NCBI RefSeq assembly: GCF_003841485.1
Contig: NZ_REFY01000007.1
Coordinates: 143,984 to 207,983 of the forward strand
From: Natrarchaeobius halalkaliphilus
GTDB lineage: Archaea > Halobacteriota > Halobacteria > Halobacteriales > Natrialbaceae
DNA: 64,000 nt
Reading direction: 5' to 3'
The notes below the pieces were generated by a model, which saw only the letters and a program-made list of their open reading frames with translations, made no database searches and had not been told where the DNA came from. A program made the position numbers and the translations under genes. Of this stretch, positions 26,920 through 37,031 are shown piece after piece (position 1 is the stretch's first letter; every line of letters starts with the position of its first letter).

Positions 26920-28548
26920 ATGCAAGAACACGACCGCGAGTACAAGATAGACGACAGCATCAGAAGAACCGTCAACGGAAGCGAACTCACCGCCGAACTC
27001 GGTATCGACCGGACCGAAATCGAGTGGCGAAAGGCGTTCACCCGCTTCGACGATGACGACGCCGACCGACTCGAGGCGATGAAGCCGCTGTTCGAGGAGA
27101 TCTCGGACGACCTGGTCGACGAGTTCTACGATCATCTCGAATCTGATCCGAAAGCGAAAGCGGTCATCGACGACTCGTCAAAGCAGATCGACGCGCTCAA
27201 ACGAACCCAGCGACAGTATCTCATGGAACTCGCAAGCGGCGAGTACGGACAGGAGTACTTCGATCGTCGGGCCCGAATCGGCAAGCTTCACGAATTGCTC
27301 GAGATGGAGCCGAAGTTCTATCTCGGAAGCTCGACGATCTACTACGAAGGGATCCTATCGGCGCTCGGAGACCAGAGCAAAGCACAACTGGAGAGTCAGA
27401 GCAAAGCGCAACTGGAGAGTCAGAGCAAAGCACACCTCGAAAGTCGAAGCAGCGACGATCTCGAGAATCGAGCACCGACCGACGAAAAACGGGATGGTAC
27501 CGTCGCGACAGCGCTCGAGGATGAAGCCCAGCCGGTGGTGGCACTCGCAGACGCAAAACAAGCCGTCGACGACGTCGTCGAGCGGGCCCTTTCGATGCTC
27601 AAGCTGACGTCGCTCGACCAGCAGGTCGTGATGGACACCTACATCCACGCCTATTCGGATCTCGAAGCCGAACTCGAGCGCCGGATAGAAGTCTCCGAAA
27701 ACGTTCAAGAATCGGTACAAGAGCTCAGCGACGGCGCAACAATGGTCTCAGAAGAGACGGACGAGATCAACGACCTGGCGGAACAGCAATCGGAATCGAT
27801 GGACAGCATCGCCGGTGAAGTGTCCGGGCTGTCAGCGACCGTCGAGGAGATCGCGTCCAACGCCGAAGAGGTCAGCGCCACCAGCGAACGCGCCGAAACC
27901 CTCACCGGCCAGACCACCGACACCGCGGAAGAGGCCATCGACAAAATGCAACGCGTCGAAAACGCCGCCGCCGAGGTCACCGACGACGTCGAAGACCTCC
28001 GCCAAGGCGTCCAGCGCATCGACGAAATTATCGACGTCATCAACGATATCGCGGACCAGACCAACCTCCTCGCGCTCAACGCCTCCATCGAGGCCGCCAC
28101 CGCCGGCGAGGCCGGCGACGGCTTCGCAGTCGTCGCAAACGAAGTCAAATCCCTCGCCGAAGAGTCCAAACAGGAGGCCACCAACATCGAGCAGATGGTC
28201 GAACAGATTCAGGACGACACCCAGGACACCGTCGACAGCCTCGAGGACGCAAACGACGAAATCGCAGACGGCGTCGACCTCGTCGAGGACACCGTCGAGA
28301 ACTTGGAGCGAATCAAAGAGTCGATCACCGAGGCCAGCACCGGCATTCAGGAGGTCGCCATCGCCACCGATGATCAGGCCGCCACGACCGAGGAGATCGC
28401 CAGCATGACCGATACCGCGATGGAACGGTCACAGGAGATCTCCGCTGGAACCGAAGAGATCGTCGCCATCAACGACCAGCTCGAGGAACTCGTCGACGAA
28501 ATCGACGCCGAAGTCCATCGCCTGTCCGCCGGTCAGAACGAAATATGA
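26920..28548 (+). CDS. hemAT: Heme-based aerotactic transducer HemAT
   Basis: A soluble 542-aa oxygen receptor. The globin-coupled sensor occupies about residues 25-150; the proximal His is His124 in [19 protein letters not shown], followed by [11 protein letters not shown] coiled linker follows, in which an 8-residue unit (QSKAQLES) is repeated three times at 27373-27444. The signalling domain (about 295-535) is of the cytosolic transducer type with the hairpin tip [16 protein letters not shown]. It controls aerotaxis through CheA/CheW. Its signalling half is almost identical in DNA to that of the transducer at 24745. Confidence 0.9.
   Translation: MQEHDREYKIDDSIRRTVNGSELTAELGIDRTEIEWRKAFTRFDDDDADRLEAMKPLFEEISDDLVDEFYDHLESDPKAKAVIDDSSKQIDALKRTQRQYLMELASGEYGQEYFDRRARIGKLHELLEMEPKFYLGSSTIYYEGILSALGDQSKAQLESQSKAQLESQSKAHLESRSSDDLENRAPTDEKRDGTVATALEDEAQPVVALADAKQAVDDVVERALSMLKLTSLDQQVVMDTYIHAYSDLEAELERRIEVSENVQESVQELSDGATMVSEETDEINDLAEQQSESMDSIAGEVSGLSATVEEIASNAEEVSATSERAETLTGQTTDTAEEAIDKMQRVENAAAEVTDDVEDLRQGVQRIDEIIDVINDIADQTNLLALNASIEAATAGEAGDGFAVVANEVKSLAEESKQEATNIEQMVEQIQDDTQDTVDSLEDANDEIADGVDLVEDTVENLERIKESITEASTGIQEVAIATDDQAATTEEIASMTDTAMERSQEISAGTEEIVAINDQLEELVDEIDAEVHRLSAGQNEI
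27373..27444 (+). repeat. 24-bp unit repeated three times in the HemAT linker
   Basis: Three consecutive copies begin at 27373, 27397 and 27421, each encoding QSKAQLES (last: QSKAHLES). The first two differ by one base in the unit; the third has drifted at several positions. This looks like a recent in-frame expansion of a linker. Confidence 0.9.
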
Positions 28549-28745
28549 GTGAACAGAGAGTCACCACAGGAGGTCGTAATTGCGGAACCGGCTCAAACAC
28601 TGAACGTTTCGAACGAAAACCGAACAGCTACAGTGTGAGTTTTAGAACTGTGCGCATGACTATATAACATCCCATGGAATCCAGGAATTAATTGGTGAAG
28701 AGTAGTTCCTAAAAGGATAAGAGAGTTCGCTCAATAGAGAGATAT

Positions 28746-29621
28746 ATGGACGAAGATATCGTCGCTGATTTCACCGGGCGATTCTTTCTCAAACGGACTG
28801 GTGACGACGTCCCCTCCAGCGGGCGGATAATCATGACGAGAAAACGGTTGGTTCTCGCAACGAACGATAATAGAACGACGATTTCCCTTTCACGTGTCGT
28901 CGACGTTAACGTCGGCTCCGTCCCGAAACACGTCAGACGGTTTTTCGACGATACGGTGACCGTCGGGTACGAGGCGGACGGATCCGTGCGGAGCGCAGTC
29001 ATCGAAAGTAACAGCGACACGGTAACCACGTTCGTCGCAATCCTCTTTCGGTGTCTGCTCAACGATCAGCGCGTCTCCGTCTCACATCCGGCTAAAGTCG
29101 GTGGCCGTATCAGAAACACGAACGTCGTCGAAGGAAAGCTTCGGATCAAGAAGCGATCGATAGCCGTCGCAACGAAGACGGGTTCGTTCGAGATCGACGT
29201 CGAAACGGTCATGGACATCAAACGAACGAACAAGATCGGTGAACGATCCGATCGGGTCACCCTGGCAGTCAAGTACATCGACACGGGTTCCGGGCTGACG
29301 AAAACGTCGCTGCTCTCGCCAGAAAAAGGTAAGAACGTGAACTTGCTCGCGAGATATCTTCGCCTCGAGTTCGACGAACTTCGCGACGAAGTCGATCAAC
29401 TCGAACTCTCGAATCCCGAAAAGCGTGTTCTGGTCAGCGTCCACGCTGCAGGCGGCGATATCGATTTCACGAACATGCTCGACGGAGATCCGGCGTACGT
29501 CACGAACGTGCTGAACTCGGTGCAACGAAAAGAGCTGGTCGTCGACGGAGAAAGTGGGATATCATTGACGCCCAAGGGACGGATCGTCGTGAGCCAGCGA
29601 ATCGAAGACGTCAACGCCTGA
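28746..29621 (+). CDS. cheF: CheF-family chemotaxis adaptor (CheF2)
   Basis: A 291-aa member of the CheF (DUF439) family, distant from the copy at 11098. Seen are the N-terminal pattern DIVADFTGRFFLKRTGDDV...GRIIMTRKRLVLATNDNRTTI, a middle HPAKVGGRI segment matching HPAVKGG of the first copy, and a winged-helix C-terminus (NPEKRVLVSVHAAGGDIDFTNML...LTPKGRIVV). It reads with cheY2 and cheC, which follow 92 bases on. Binding to CheY-P and to Arl accessory proteins is the family role; having two CheFs suggests division of labour or a second output branch. Confidence 0.86.
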   Translation: MDEDIVADFTGRFFLKRTGDDVPSSGRIIMTRKRLVLATNDNRTTISLSRVVDVNVGSVPKHVRRFFDDTVTVGYEADGSVRSAVIESNSDTVTTFVAILFRCLLNDQRVSVSHPAKVGGRIRNTNVVEGKLRIKKRSIAVATKTGSFEIDVETVMDIKRTNKIGERSDRVTLAVKYIDTGSGLTKTSLLSPEKGKNVNLLARYLRLEFDELRDEVDQLELSNPEKRVLVSVHAAGGDIDFTNMLDGDPAYVTNVLNSVQRKELVVDGESGISLTPKGRIVVSQRIEDVNA

Positions 29622-29713
29622 TCGAACGCCACCGAAAACCGGTGTCGGCTGGCGAAACGTGTGTCACAATCTTGGTCAACATCGTTAAGTTATCCGGGTG
29701 TATTGGAATCGCT

Positions 29714-30070
29714 ATGAACGTACTGATCACGGATGATTCCGGATTTATGAGGGATCTCCTCAGGGAAATCTTAGAAGAAGACCACACTATCGTTGGTGAA
29801 GCAGAAAACGGTGTCGAGGCCGTCGAACTCTACCGTGAAGAGCAGCCGGATATCGTCTTTATGGATATCGTGATGCCGATCAAAGACGGCATCGAGGCGA
29901 CCGGCGAGATCACGGATATGGATTCGAACGCGAAAGTCGTTATGTGTACCAGCGTCGAGCAAGCCGAACAGATGAAAGACTCGATCAAAGCCGGAGCAGA
30001 AGGGTATATCACGAAACCGTTCCAGAAAGAAAGCGTGCTCGAAGAGCTCAACAGCATCGCCGCCGAGTAA
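29714..30070 (+). CDS. cheY: Chemotaxis response regulator CheY (second copy)
   Basis: A 118-aa receiver: MNVLITDDSGFMRDLL gives the acidic pair, the phospho-Asp is in IVFMDIVMPIKDG, the switch Thr in VVMCTSVEQ and the Lys in GYITKPFQK. The ATG at 29714 is used because the protein then starts directly with the first beta strand; the open frame from 29642 adds 24 residues unlike any receiver. The next gene (cheC) starts 8 bases after the stop, so the regulator and its phosphatase-family partner are co-expressed. Confidence 0.93.
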   Translation: MNVLITDDSGFMRDLLREILEEDHTIVGEAENGVEAVELYREEQPDIVFMDIVMPIKDGIEATGEITDMDSNAKVVMCTSVEQAEQMKDSIKAGAEGYITKPFQKESVLEELNSIAAE

Positions 30071-30078
30071 TTCCCGAC

Positions 30079-31287
30079 ATGGAAATCGACATCCGAGAGC
30101 TAGAGACCTATCAGGAACTCGCTCACGACGGTGCCCGCTCAGCTGCCGAATCGCTCTCACAACTGACCGGTATCTCCACCCGCGTCCAGGTCACAGACGT
30201 CTCCCTCATGTCTTCGTCGGATCTGGAGTACGAGTTTATCGGGAGCGAGTTCGCGGGCGTCAACATCGATCTGAGCGGTGAGATCGGCGGTGAAGTCCTC
30301 CTCGCGTTCGACGAGCAAGGACGCGCTGCGATTACCGACAGGCTCGTTCCGGCCGACGATCCCGAGAAGAAAAAAAGCAGCATCAAGGAGGTGGGCAACA
30401 TCATGACCAGCGGGTTCGTCGACGGCTGGGCGAACTACCTCGAGGCGAAGATCAAGAGCTCTCCGCCGACGTATATTCAGGGTACCGGAACGGACGTCCT
30501 CCCGACATCGGCAATCGAGGAGGATCGTCACCTGTTCGTGTTCCGAAGTCGTGTCGAAGCTTCTCAGGATTCACGGAGCGACCCGATCGATTTCCGCATC
30601 CTTCTGGTTCCCGATTCGAAATCGCTCGAGCGCTCGCTCGAACCACAGACGGACAAGATCGTCTCCCTCGAAAAGCTCGAAGTATTCAACGACATGACCA
30701 AAGAGGGAGCGCAAAAGGCCGCGACGAACATCACGTCGATGACCGGTATCGAAACGACCGTCAACATCAGTCGGTTGAGTCTGATCCCGATCGAAGACAT
30801 TCCAACGGAAGTCGGAAGCAAACGTTTCGTCGGGACGGTAATGGAATTCAGAGGGAAGTTTAGCGGCTATCTGATCATCCTCTTCGATCAGCCATCAGGT
30901 CGAGCGGTCGTCGATTCGCTCGTTCCGATGGAGACCGACGAACAGTGGGGCGATATCGAACAGGGTGCTCTGAAAGAACTCGGAAACATCATGACAAGCG
31001 GATTCATCGACGGTTGGGCAAACGTCCTGAACGCCGAGATCAAACACTCTCCACCGAATTTCGTTGCAGACACCGGCTCGGGGATCTTGACTCCGATCAC
31101 CACACAGATCGCCAAGACGGACGATCACGCGTTCTTGCTCGACTCGAGTATTCAGACCAATAGCGATAGAGTGTTCACCTGCCAGATGCTGGCGCTCCCT
31201 CGACGCGACGAACTCGAGCAGGCGCTCGACGATCTTCTCATCGAAAACTCGGGCAATACTCGGATCGATCCCGACGACCTGTTCTAA
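30079..31287 (+). CDS. cheC: Double-domain chemotaxis phosphatase-family protein CheC
   Basis: A 402-aa fusion of two CheC domains (about 1-195 and 200-402). CheC binds CheD and dephosphorylates CheY-P. The first half carries the family signature SSIKEVGNIMTSGFVDGWAN, with Glu and Asn at the active-site spacing and a Pro further on. The second, ALKELGNIMTSGFIDGWAN, keeps Glu and Asn but has Gly where the Ser/Asp normally sits. Each half is preceded by a start such as MEIDIRELETYQELAHDGA or EKLEVFNDMTKEGAQKAA. The gene is 8 bases after cheY2. No similarly sized CheC is present elsewhere in the window. Confidence 0.88.
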   Translation: MEIDIRELETYQELAHDGARSAAESLSQLTGISTRVQVTDVSLMSSSDLEYEFIGSEFAGVNIDLSGEIGGEVLLAFDEQGRAAITDRLVPADDPEKKKSSIKEVGNIMTSGFVDGWANYLEAKIKSSPPTYIQGTGTDVLPTSAIEEDRHLFVFRSRVEASQDSRSDPIDFRILLVPDSKSLERSLEPQTDKIVSLEKLEVFNDMTKEGAQKAATNITSMTGIETTVNISRLSLIPIEDIPTEVGSKRFVGTVMEFRGKFSGYLIILFDQPSGRAVVDSLVPMETDEQWGDIEQGALKELGNIMTSGFIDGWANVLNAEIKHSPPNFVADTGSGILTPITTQIAKTDDHAFLLDSSIQTNSDRVFTCQMLALPRRDELEQALDDLLIENSGNTRIDPDDLF

Positions 31288-31581
31288 CGCTTCTGAGCGA
31301 CTACCGAGGGTGATTTTCTCACGAACCAGTGAAAAAAGCGCGACTTCCATCGGCAGAACGTGAGGAGGTTTGATCGATTTTCCAGTGGTCGCGGTACAGA
31401 ACCGGTCTTTCGATCGACATAAATCGGAGTCGGTTCACATTGAATCGAAGTTATATTACACCCATACTCTCGTAAATATATAAATAATAGAGGTTAACAA
31501 CTGAAATATTACTGTGAAAGTAGCATAGGCGATAGGATGGTATCTGTCGGTTAAAAATAAGGAACAGAGAAGCGTGTGAGA
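31288..31581. other. AT-rich gap between cheC and the CheR operon
   Basis: This 294-bp stretch separates two convergent transcription units. It contains AT-rich runs such as taaatatataaataatag (about 31472-31490) but no plausible reading frame, and I see no further structure in it. Confidence 0.5.
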
Positions 31582-31812
31582 TTAATGTCGGAAAAGGGCA
31601 ATATCATCATCTCGGTGAACGAGACAGAACGGAATTCCGTCATTTTTCGGAAAGCTAATAGTTTCTGTTTTGATTAGGAGCAATCGATCGAACGGATTCG
31701 AACAGACAGGGCACTGGAGTTGCGTTCGATTATCGTAGGCGGCGGTGGCTCCATCATCACGGAGAAGTTTCATCCGATGACGGTGGTCGTGAACGTCGAA
31801 ATCAGTCTCCAT
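31582..31812 (-). CDS. Small zinc-binding archaellum-cluster protein
   Basis: A 76-aa soluble protein, METDFDVHDHRHRMKLLRD, with a CPVC pair (about 35-38), a lone Cys in IPFCLVHRD (about 63) and His-rich ends (ALFRH). The same pattern, with VHDHRHR at the start and a zinc-type Cys pair, occurs in haloarchaeal proteins annotated as flagella cluster protein (I recall DUF7385; unchecked). It lies 16 bases downstream of cheR on the same strand and is surely co-transcribed. Function unknown; a small adaptor or regulator for taxis is a guess from context. Confidence 0.75.
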   Translation of the reverse strand: METDFDVHDHRHRMKLLRDDGATAAYDNRTQLQCPVCSNPFDRLLLIKTETISFPKNDGIPFCLVHRDDDIALFRH

Positions 31813-31828
31813 TGGGTGACAAACGTCG

Positions 31829-32638
31829 CTACTGACGTTGATAGATCCGGTGTCTGTTATCGACGGCAGCGAACGTCGATTTGAGTTCAGGGGGAATGGT
31901 CTCGCTTTTTCCGATGACCAGGTACCGATCCGACCGAAGCGAACGGGCGATCGTCTCGAGCATCGATTGTTTGTATTCCGTGTCGATATATATAAACAAA
32001 TTTCGACACGTTACCAGATCGAATCCGGATTTCGGATCACCGTTGATCAGATCATGTTTTTCGAACGAGATGTTTTTCTGGACCGAATCCGATACGTGAT
32101 ACGTTTCCGCACTTGCATCGTAGGAGACGTACTCGTCGTAACCGCGAAGATACGAGAGTTCTTCACCGAGATCAGTGGTTCTAGATTCTTCGTAGACGCC
32201 GTTTTTCGCAATTTCGAGGGCGTCTTCACTGATATCTGTCGCAAGAATTCGAACGGAAGATTCGTCGATCACAGGATCGTCGTGAACGAGCATCGACAGC
32301 GAATACGGCTCTCGACCGTCTGCACAGGCTGCACTCCAGATTTTGAGACGCCGTTCGGTTTTCGAAAGCGTCCGAAGAACGCCTCGAATACCGTCCCAGA
32401 CGTCCGGGTTCCGGAAAAACCCCGTGACATTTATACTCAGAGAGTCGAGAAGTTCGGCCTGTTCATCCCGGTCGGACTGAACGAGGTCGTAATAGTCGTC
32501 GTATTCATCACAGTCGGTTCGACGCATCCGTGCCGTTATCCGACGATCGAGGTAGCTATCGTTATAATGACTTGTTGCGAATCCGAGCTGTCTCTCCATA
32601 TACTCGAGAAGAGCCGCGAACGAGTCGTCTGTTGTCAC
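31829..32638 (-). CDS. cheR: Chemotaxis receptor methyltransferase CheR
   Basis: Transfers methyl groups from S-adenosylmethionine to glutamates of transducers. It has the N-terminal helical domain (about 1-75; YLDRRITARMRRTDC, SINVTGFFRNPDVWD) and the C-terminal methyltransferase domain with motif I IWSAACADGREPYSLSML and later LVTCRNLFIYID. Length 269 aa is usual. The start is a GTG at 32638-32636. It is apart from cheA-cheB-cheD but in the same island. The TnpB element and the origin begin just beyond its promoter. Confidence 0.94.
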   Translation of the reverse strand: MTTDDSFAALLEYMERQLGFATSHYNDSYLDRRITARMRRTDCDEYDDYYDLVQSDRDEQAELLDSLSINVTGFFRNPDVWDGIRGVLRTLSKTERRLKIWSAACADGREPYSLSMLVHDDPVIDESSVRILATDISEDALEIAKNGVYEESRTTDLGEELSYLRGYDEYVSYDASAETYHVSDSVQKNISFEKHDLINGDPKSGFDLVTCRNLFIYIDTEYKQSMLETIARSLRSDRYLVIGKSETIPPELKSTFAAVDNRHRIYQRQ

Positions 32639-32859
32639 TGTGATTTAATTACTGGATAGGGTACGCATAAGGTTGCTGATTACGCTCTGAACGGGATTGG
32701 CTAGAAAATGCTATGCATCGACAGCGGAGATTATACGAAATACAGGAGAAAACTCACGGTTTTACCCGTGGGATGAATCCGTCGCTGCCGAATCAAACCA
32801 CGCTACGATGGCAGCCCAACTCTCAAGCACTTAAGAAATACCAGTATTACATATAACAT

Positions 32860-34032
<1,173 letters not shown>

Positions 34033-34286
34033 TGGATTAGCTAAGTCCTGGGAATAGTTCTACTCCACCTGCCGACAGCTGGTTCCTGTAGTGGTACTAT
34101 CTCGGACAGCTGTTCCCAATACTTCTCTCGATCATTAAGGTCCCGCGGACCACGCGAACGGGCGCGCAGCGCCCGTGAGCGGACAGCGGGACGCTGAACG
34201 TGAATGGAGGCTATTCTCCTGCCTCAACTGAGGCTAGAACGGGAGTCCACGCTGAATCCCACCGCTTTAGCGGTGGGTAGCTCAAC
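34033..34286 (+). ncRNA. Predicted TnpB guide RNA (omega/reRNA) scaffold at the right end
   Basis: The 250 bases after the tnpB stop are non-coding and rich in pairing, for example cgggcgcgcagcgcccgtg (about 34163-34182) and the terminal hairpin at 34258-34277. In related haloarchaeal elements a sense overlapping transcript (sotRNA/omegaRNA) ends at the right end, and the bases just beyond, starting near gccgacatag (34286), serve as guide. The boundaries and 5' end are inferred. Confidence 0.45.
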
Positions 34287-34365
34287 GCCGACATAGAACT
34301 CGTATGTTTCGTATACTATCGTCCAGTGTCAGATTGGACATATTGAGACGATTCGAAAACGAGCG

Positions 34366-34383
34366 TTCACCGGAAAGGGTGAG
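34366..34383 (+). repeat. Possible tenth ORB-like element after orc1
   Basis: Reads ttcaccggaaagggtgag, matching the core TTCACCGGAAA of the repeats upstream of orc1 but with a weaker GGTGTG part. It lies beyond the 3' end of orc1, so its membership in the origin is uncertain. Confidence 0.4.
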
Positions 34384-34410
34384 AGATTAGCAACGTACCG
34401 GCTGAAATTG

Positions 34411-35625
34411 TTAATCGACCGTATCGGCCAGAACGTCCTTGACAACTTTCGGATTTTCGAGGAGCGTGTGCTCGGTGTAACTTCCCTCGGCACTGCCGCC
34501 GCTGTGTCTGGACTGTTCTATGACATCGAGAAAGGCGTGTTCTTTCAAGAGATCTCGAACTCGGCGAAGAGAAAGGGCATCGGTGCCTTCCTGGCGACAG
34601 ATCTGTTCGTAAACATCGTAGACCCGAGTGGTTCGAAAGCCGTCGTTCTCGTGAGAGAGATCGTCAGCGCAGTGTTCGAGAGAGAGAACGGTCAACGCCT
34701 GGAGTGCATAGCGTGAATGTGGCGTTGATCCTCGAATGAGTTCACGGAACCGGTCGACTTCTGCACGCTCCCGGGCCTGGACGACGAAATCTTCGCGAAC
34801 GGTGTCCGCTCCGTTCGCCTGTGCGATCTCGCCGGCGTATCGAAGAATGTCGATCGCCTTTCGCGCGTCGCCGTGTTCACGCGCTGCTAGAGCAGCTGCA
34901 CGTGGAATAACGCCGTCCTCGAGAACGGCTTCCCGGAAAGCGTCGCTACGTGCGGTCATTATCTGATTGAGTTGACTCGCGTTGTACGGCGGGAACACGA
35001 ACTCCCGTTCACAGAGACTGGATTTGACGCGCTCGTCCATCCGGTCTTTGTATTTGATCTTGTTACTGATACCCATAACACCGATCTTGCACTCCGTCAC
35101 TTTCCCAGCCTCGCCGGCACGAGAGAGCTGCATCAAAATCGCGTCGTCCTCGAGTTTATCGATTTCATCGAGGATAATCAGCGCTACGTCGTACTCCTTA
35201 TCGAGGATCCGCCAGAGGCGTTTGTAGTACGTCGCCGTACTAATTCCCTTGTCGGGAATGTAGATTTCGGTATCGTCCGTGTTGACGGAACTTGCGATCG
35301 TCTGTGCGGCCTGGGTTTCGGTCGTGTCCTGTGCACAATCGACGTACGCGAAGACGGCCTCCACGCCCTCCTCTTCAGCTGTACTTACGAGACGTCTCGA
35401 GACGTACTTCGCACAGAGTGATTTTCCCGTTCCCGTCTTGCCGTAGATCAACACGTTGCTCGGACTCTGTCCGAAGATAGCCGGATTCACCGCGTTGGCT
35501 AACTGTCCGATCTCTTCGTCGCGACCCACGATTCTTCCCTCCTCTGGAAGGTGGCTAATCTCGAGGAGTTCCTTGTTGACGAAAATCGGATCCGTACGAA
35601 TAAACAGATCATCGGAGTCGGACAT
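34411..35625 (-). CDS. orc1: Orc1/Cdc6-family replication initiator
   Basis: A 404-aa AAA+ initiator. Walker A is LIYGKTGTGKS, Walker B is LIILDEID (about 150-160), the sensor region is IGVMGISNKIKYKDRM, and a C-terminal winged-helix domain (about 310-400) contains the DNA-recognition segment RRVRDLLKEHAFLD. Such proteins bind ORB repeats at origins. Nine ORB-like repeats are found immediately upstream, so this gene and its origin form a pair. ATG 35625 is used; a GTG at 35637 is also in frame and lies at the edge of the first ORB. Confidence 0.93.
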   Translation of the reverse strand: MSDSDDLFIRTDPIFVNKELLEISHLPEEGRIVGRDEEIGQLANAVNPAIFGQSPSNVLIYGKTGTGKSLCAKYVSRRLVSTAEEEGVEAVFAYVDCAQDTTETQAAQTIASSVNTDDTEIYIPDKGISTATYYKRLWRILDKEYDVALIILDEIDKLEDDAILMQLSRAGEAGKVTECKIGVMGISNKIKYKDRMDERVKSSLCEREFVFPPYNASQLNQIMTARSDAFREAVLEDGVIPRAAALAAREHGDARKAIDILRYAGEIAQANGADTVREDFVVQARERAEVDRFRELIRGSTPHSRYALQALTVLSLEHCADDLSHENDGFRTTRVYDVYEQICRQEGTDALSLRRVRDLLKEHAFLDVIEQSRHSGGSAEGSYTEHTLLENPKVVKDVLADTVD

Positions 35626-35634
35626 GTACTTGGA

Positions 35635-35700
35635 CACCGTGTTTCCGGTGAATTATCTTGAGCGTTTCGACGCACACACACACACCGGGTTTCCGGTGAA
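35635..35700 (-). repeat. ORB-like repeats 1 and 2 (orc1-proximal, minus orientation)
   Basis: On the minus strand these read TTCACCGGAAACACGGTG (35652-35635) and TTCACCGGAAACCCGGTGTG (from 35700). Both point toward orc1, opposite to the distal set. The first also abuts the start region of orc1, so the initiator could regulate its own expression. Confidence 0.8.
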
Positions 35701-35984
35701 AGTGGGTGCGAAGGTGGGAAGGGTGGAGTTGAAACGGGGGTTCCGATCGAGATCAAGATAGGTCACCACGGACAACCCAAAATTCGATAGCGAGTTTCCA
35801 TCAGGAGTTACTAACCGTAACCGTAACTACGATCGCCCGTAACCCTACAACAGCAATCGTGCGTTCCTGGAAGAGAGTCGGATCTCTTCAGGACTTCGTG
35901 AGAAACACTCGAGAGAACACGTGATTCAAAAGGACCCCAGTTCATCTGGAGAACCGATTGAAGGATCGATATTCGATCCCTTTG

Positions 35985-36080
35985 TCTTTAGTAGAAGTCA
36001 ATGGACTATTGGTTCTACGCTTATATATATTTATGGGCTATGGATGTTATTCAATGAACGTTCACTGAATAATATCATGT
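35985..36080. other. AT-rich unwinding candidate with 26-bp palindrome
   Basis: Contains cttatatatatttatgg and the near-perfect palindrome ttattca-atgaacgttcac-tgaataa at 36047-36072. It sits between the two ORB groups, where a DNA unwinding element is expected. The palindrome does not match the ORB repeats, so it may be a site for another protein. Confidence 0.55.
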
Positions 36081-36241
36081 GAAGAAACGATTTTCTGTTC
36101 GGCAGTTGCTTCCAACCCGTATTCTCTCTGAAATACGCTGTCTTAGAACACTCTCTCTGTTGACCTTCTCATTTCTTTCGGAGATTATGGTTTCCCTGAA
36201 GACCACCAATCTCGTATTATGCACACCCAGCTTCTCACCGT

Positions 36242-37031
36242 TTCACCGGAAATCCGGTGTGTGTGTGCGCTGGTTACTTTTTCTTATCTCTGGAATTGGA
36301 TTGTTCGGGTTGTGATCTGGATTCACCGGAAACCCGGTGTGTTCTCGTGCTAGTGCAGCGAGTCTCGTATCCTCGTATCACTCCAGTGGCATGGACGTCC
36401 ACACTCCTCTCGATATAGTAGCCATTTCGAGCCAGTGTATATCTGACCGCACGGCGACTGTGCGATCAGTGTGTTTTTAAGCAGCGAGAGAATTCCGCCG
36501 GTCACGACGGGCGAGGATGTCACCAGCCGAGCAGTGACGTCCTCGTTCACCGGAAATGGGGTGTGTTCGTCGTCCAATCTCATTCGCATGGAGCTGGTTT
36601 TCCACCGGAAATAGGGTGTGTCTTTTCCTTCGAGAACCGAGTGCAGTACCGGTATTCCACCGGAAATTCGGTGTGCTTCCGGTTTCGTATTCGTTGACTC
36701 GAGTGGCACGTTCGTCGTACAATCGCCATACGTATGTCCCAGCATGTGCTTGTGTCGTAGCCGCAATCCAGACCGGAGGCGTGTAGTTGTCATTCGAATT
36801 GGCTGCGTGATGTTGTCGTGCGTTTCAGAGGCCCCCTCTCGTTTTGGATACGAATTGATTATCAACGCGCTCGTCTTCACCGGAAATCAGGTGTGCGTTC
36901 GCTTGACGATCGGAGTTTCTCTCCACTCGAGTGTGATCTCTCCTCTTTTTATTACTCCCCGTCACTGCGTTCGGATGTCTTGACCGACTCCAACGGGATG
37001 TCACATCCACTTCACCGGAAACTCGGTGTGT
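36242..37031 (+). repeat. Seven ORB-like repeats (plus orientation)
   Basis: Copies at 36242 (TTCACCGGAAATCCGGTGTG), 36322 (TTCACCGGAAACCCGGTGTG), 36546 (TTCACCGGAAATGGGGTGTG), 36600 (TTCCACCGGAAATAGGGTGT), 36655 (TTCCACCGGAAATTCGGTGT), 36876 (TTCACCGGAAATCAGGTGTG) and 37011 (TTCACCGGAAACTCGGTGTG). The consensus is TTCACCGGAAAnnnGGTGTG; the last part differs from the plain G-run described for many haloarchaeal ORBs. All point the same way. Confidence 0.85.

Noticed and set aside
36350..36880. Minus-strand 176-residue open frame in the origin
   Set aside because: It runs through ORB repeats, has no promoter or recognisable domain, and the repeats explain the sequence constraint.
36242..37031. 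CRISPR-like array
   Set aside because: Repeats are about 20 bp with variable spacing of 54-224 bp, and no cas genes are in the window; they fit ORB sites.
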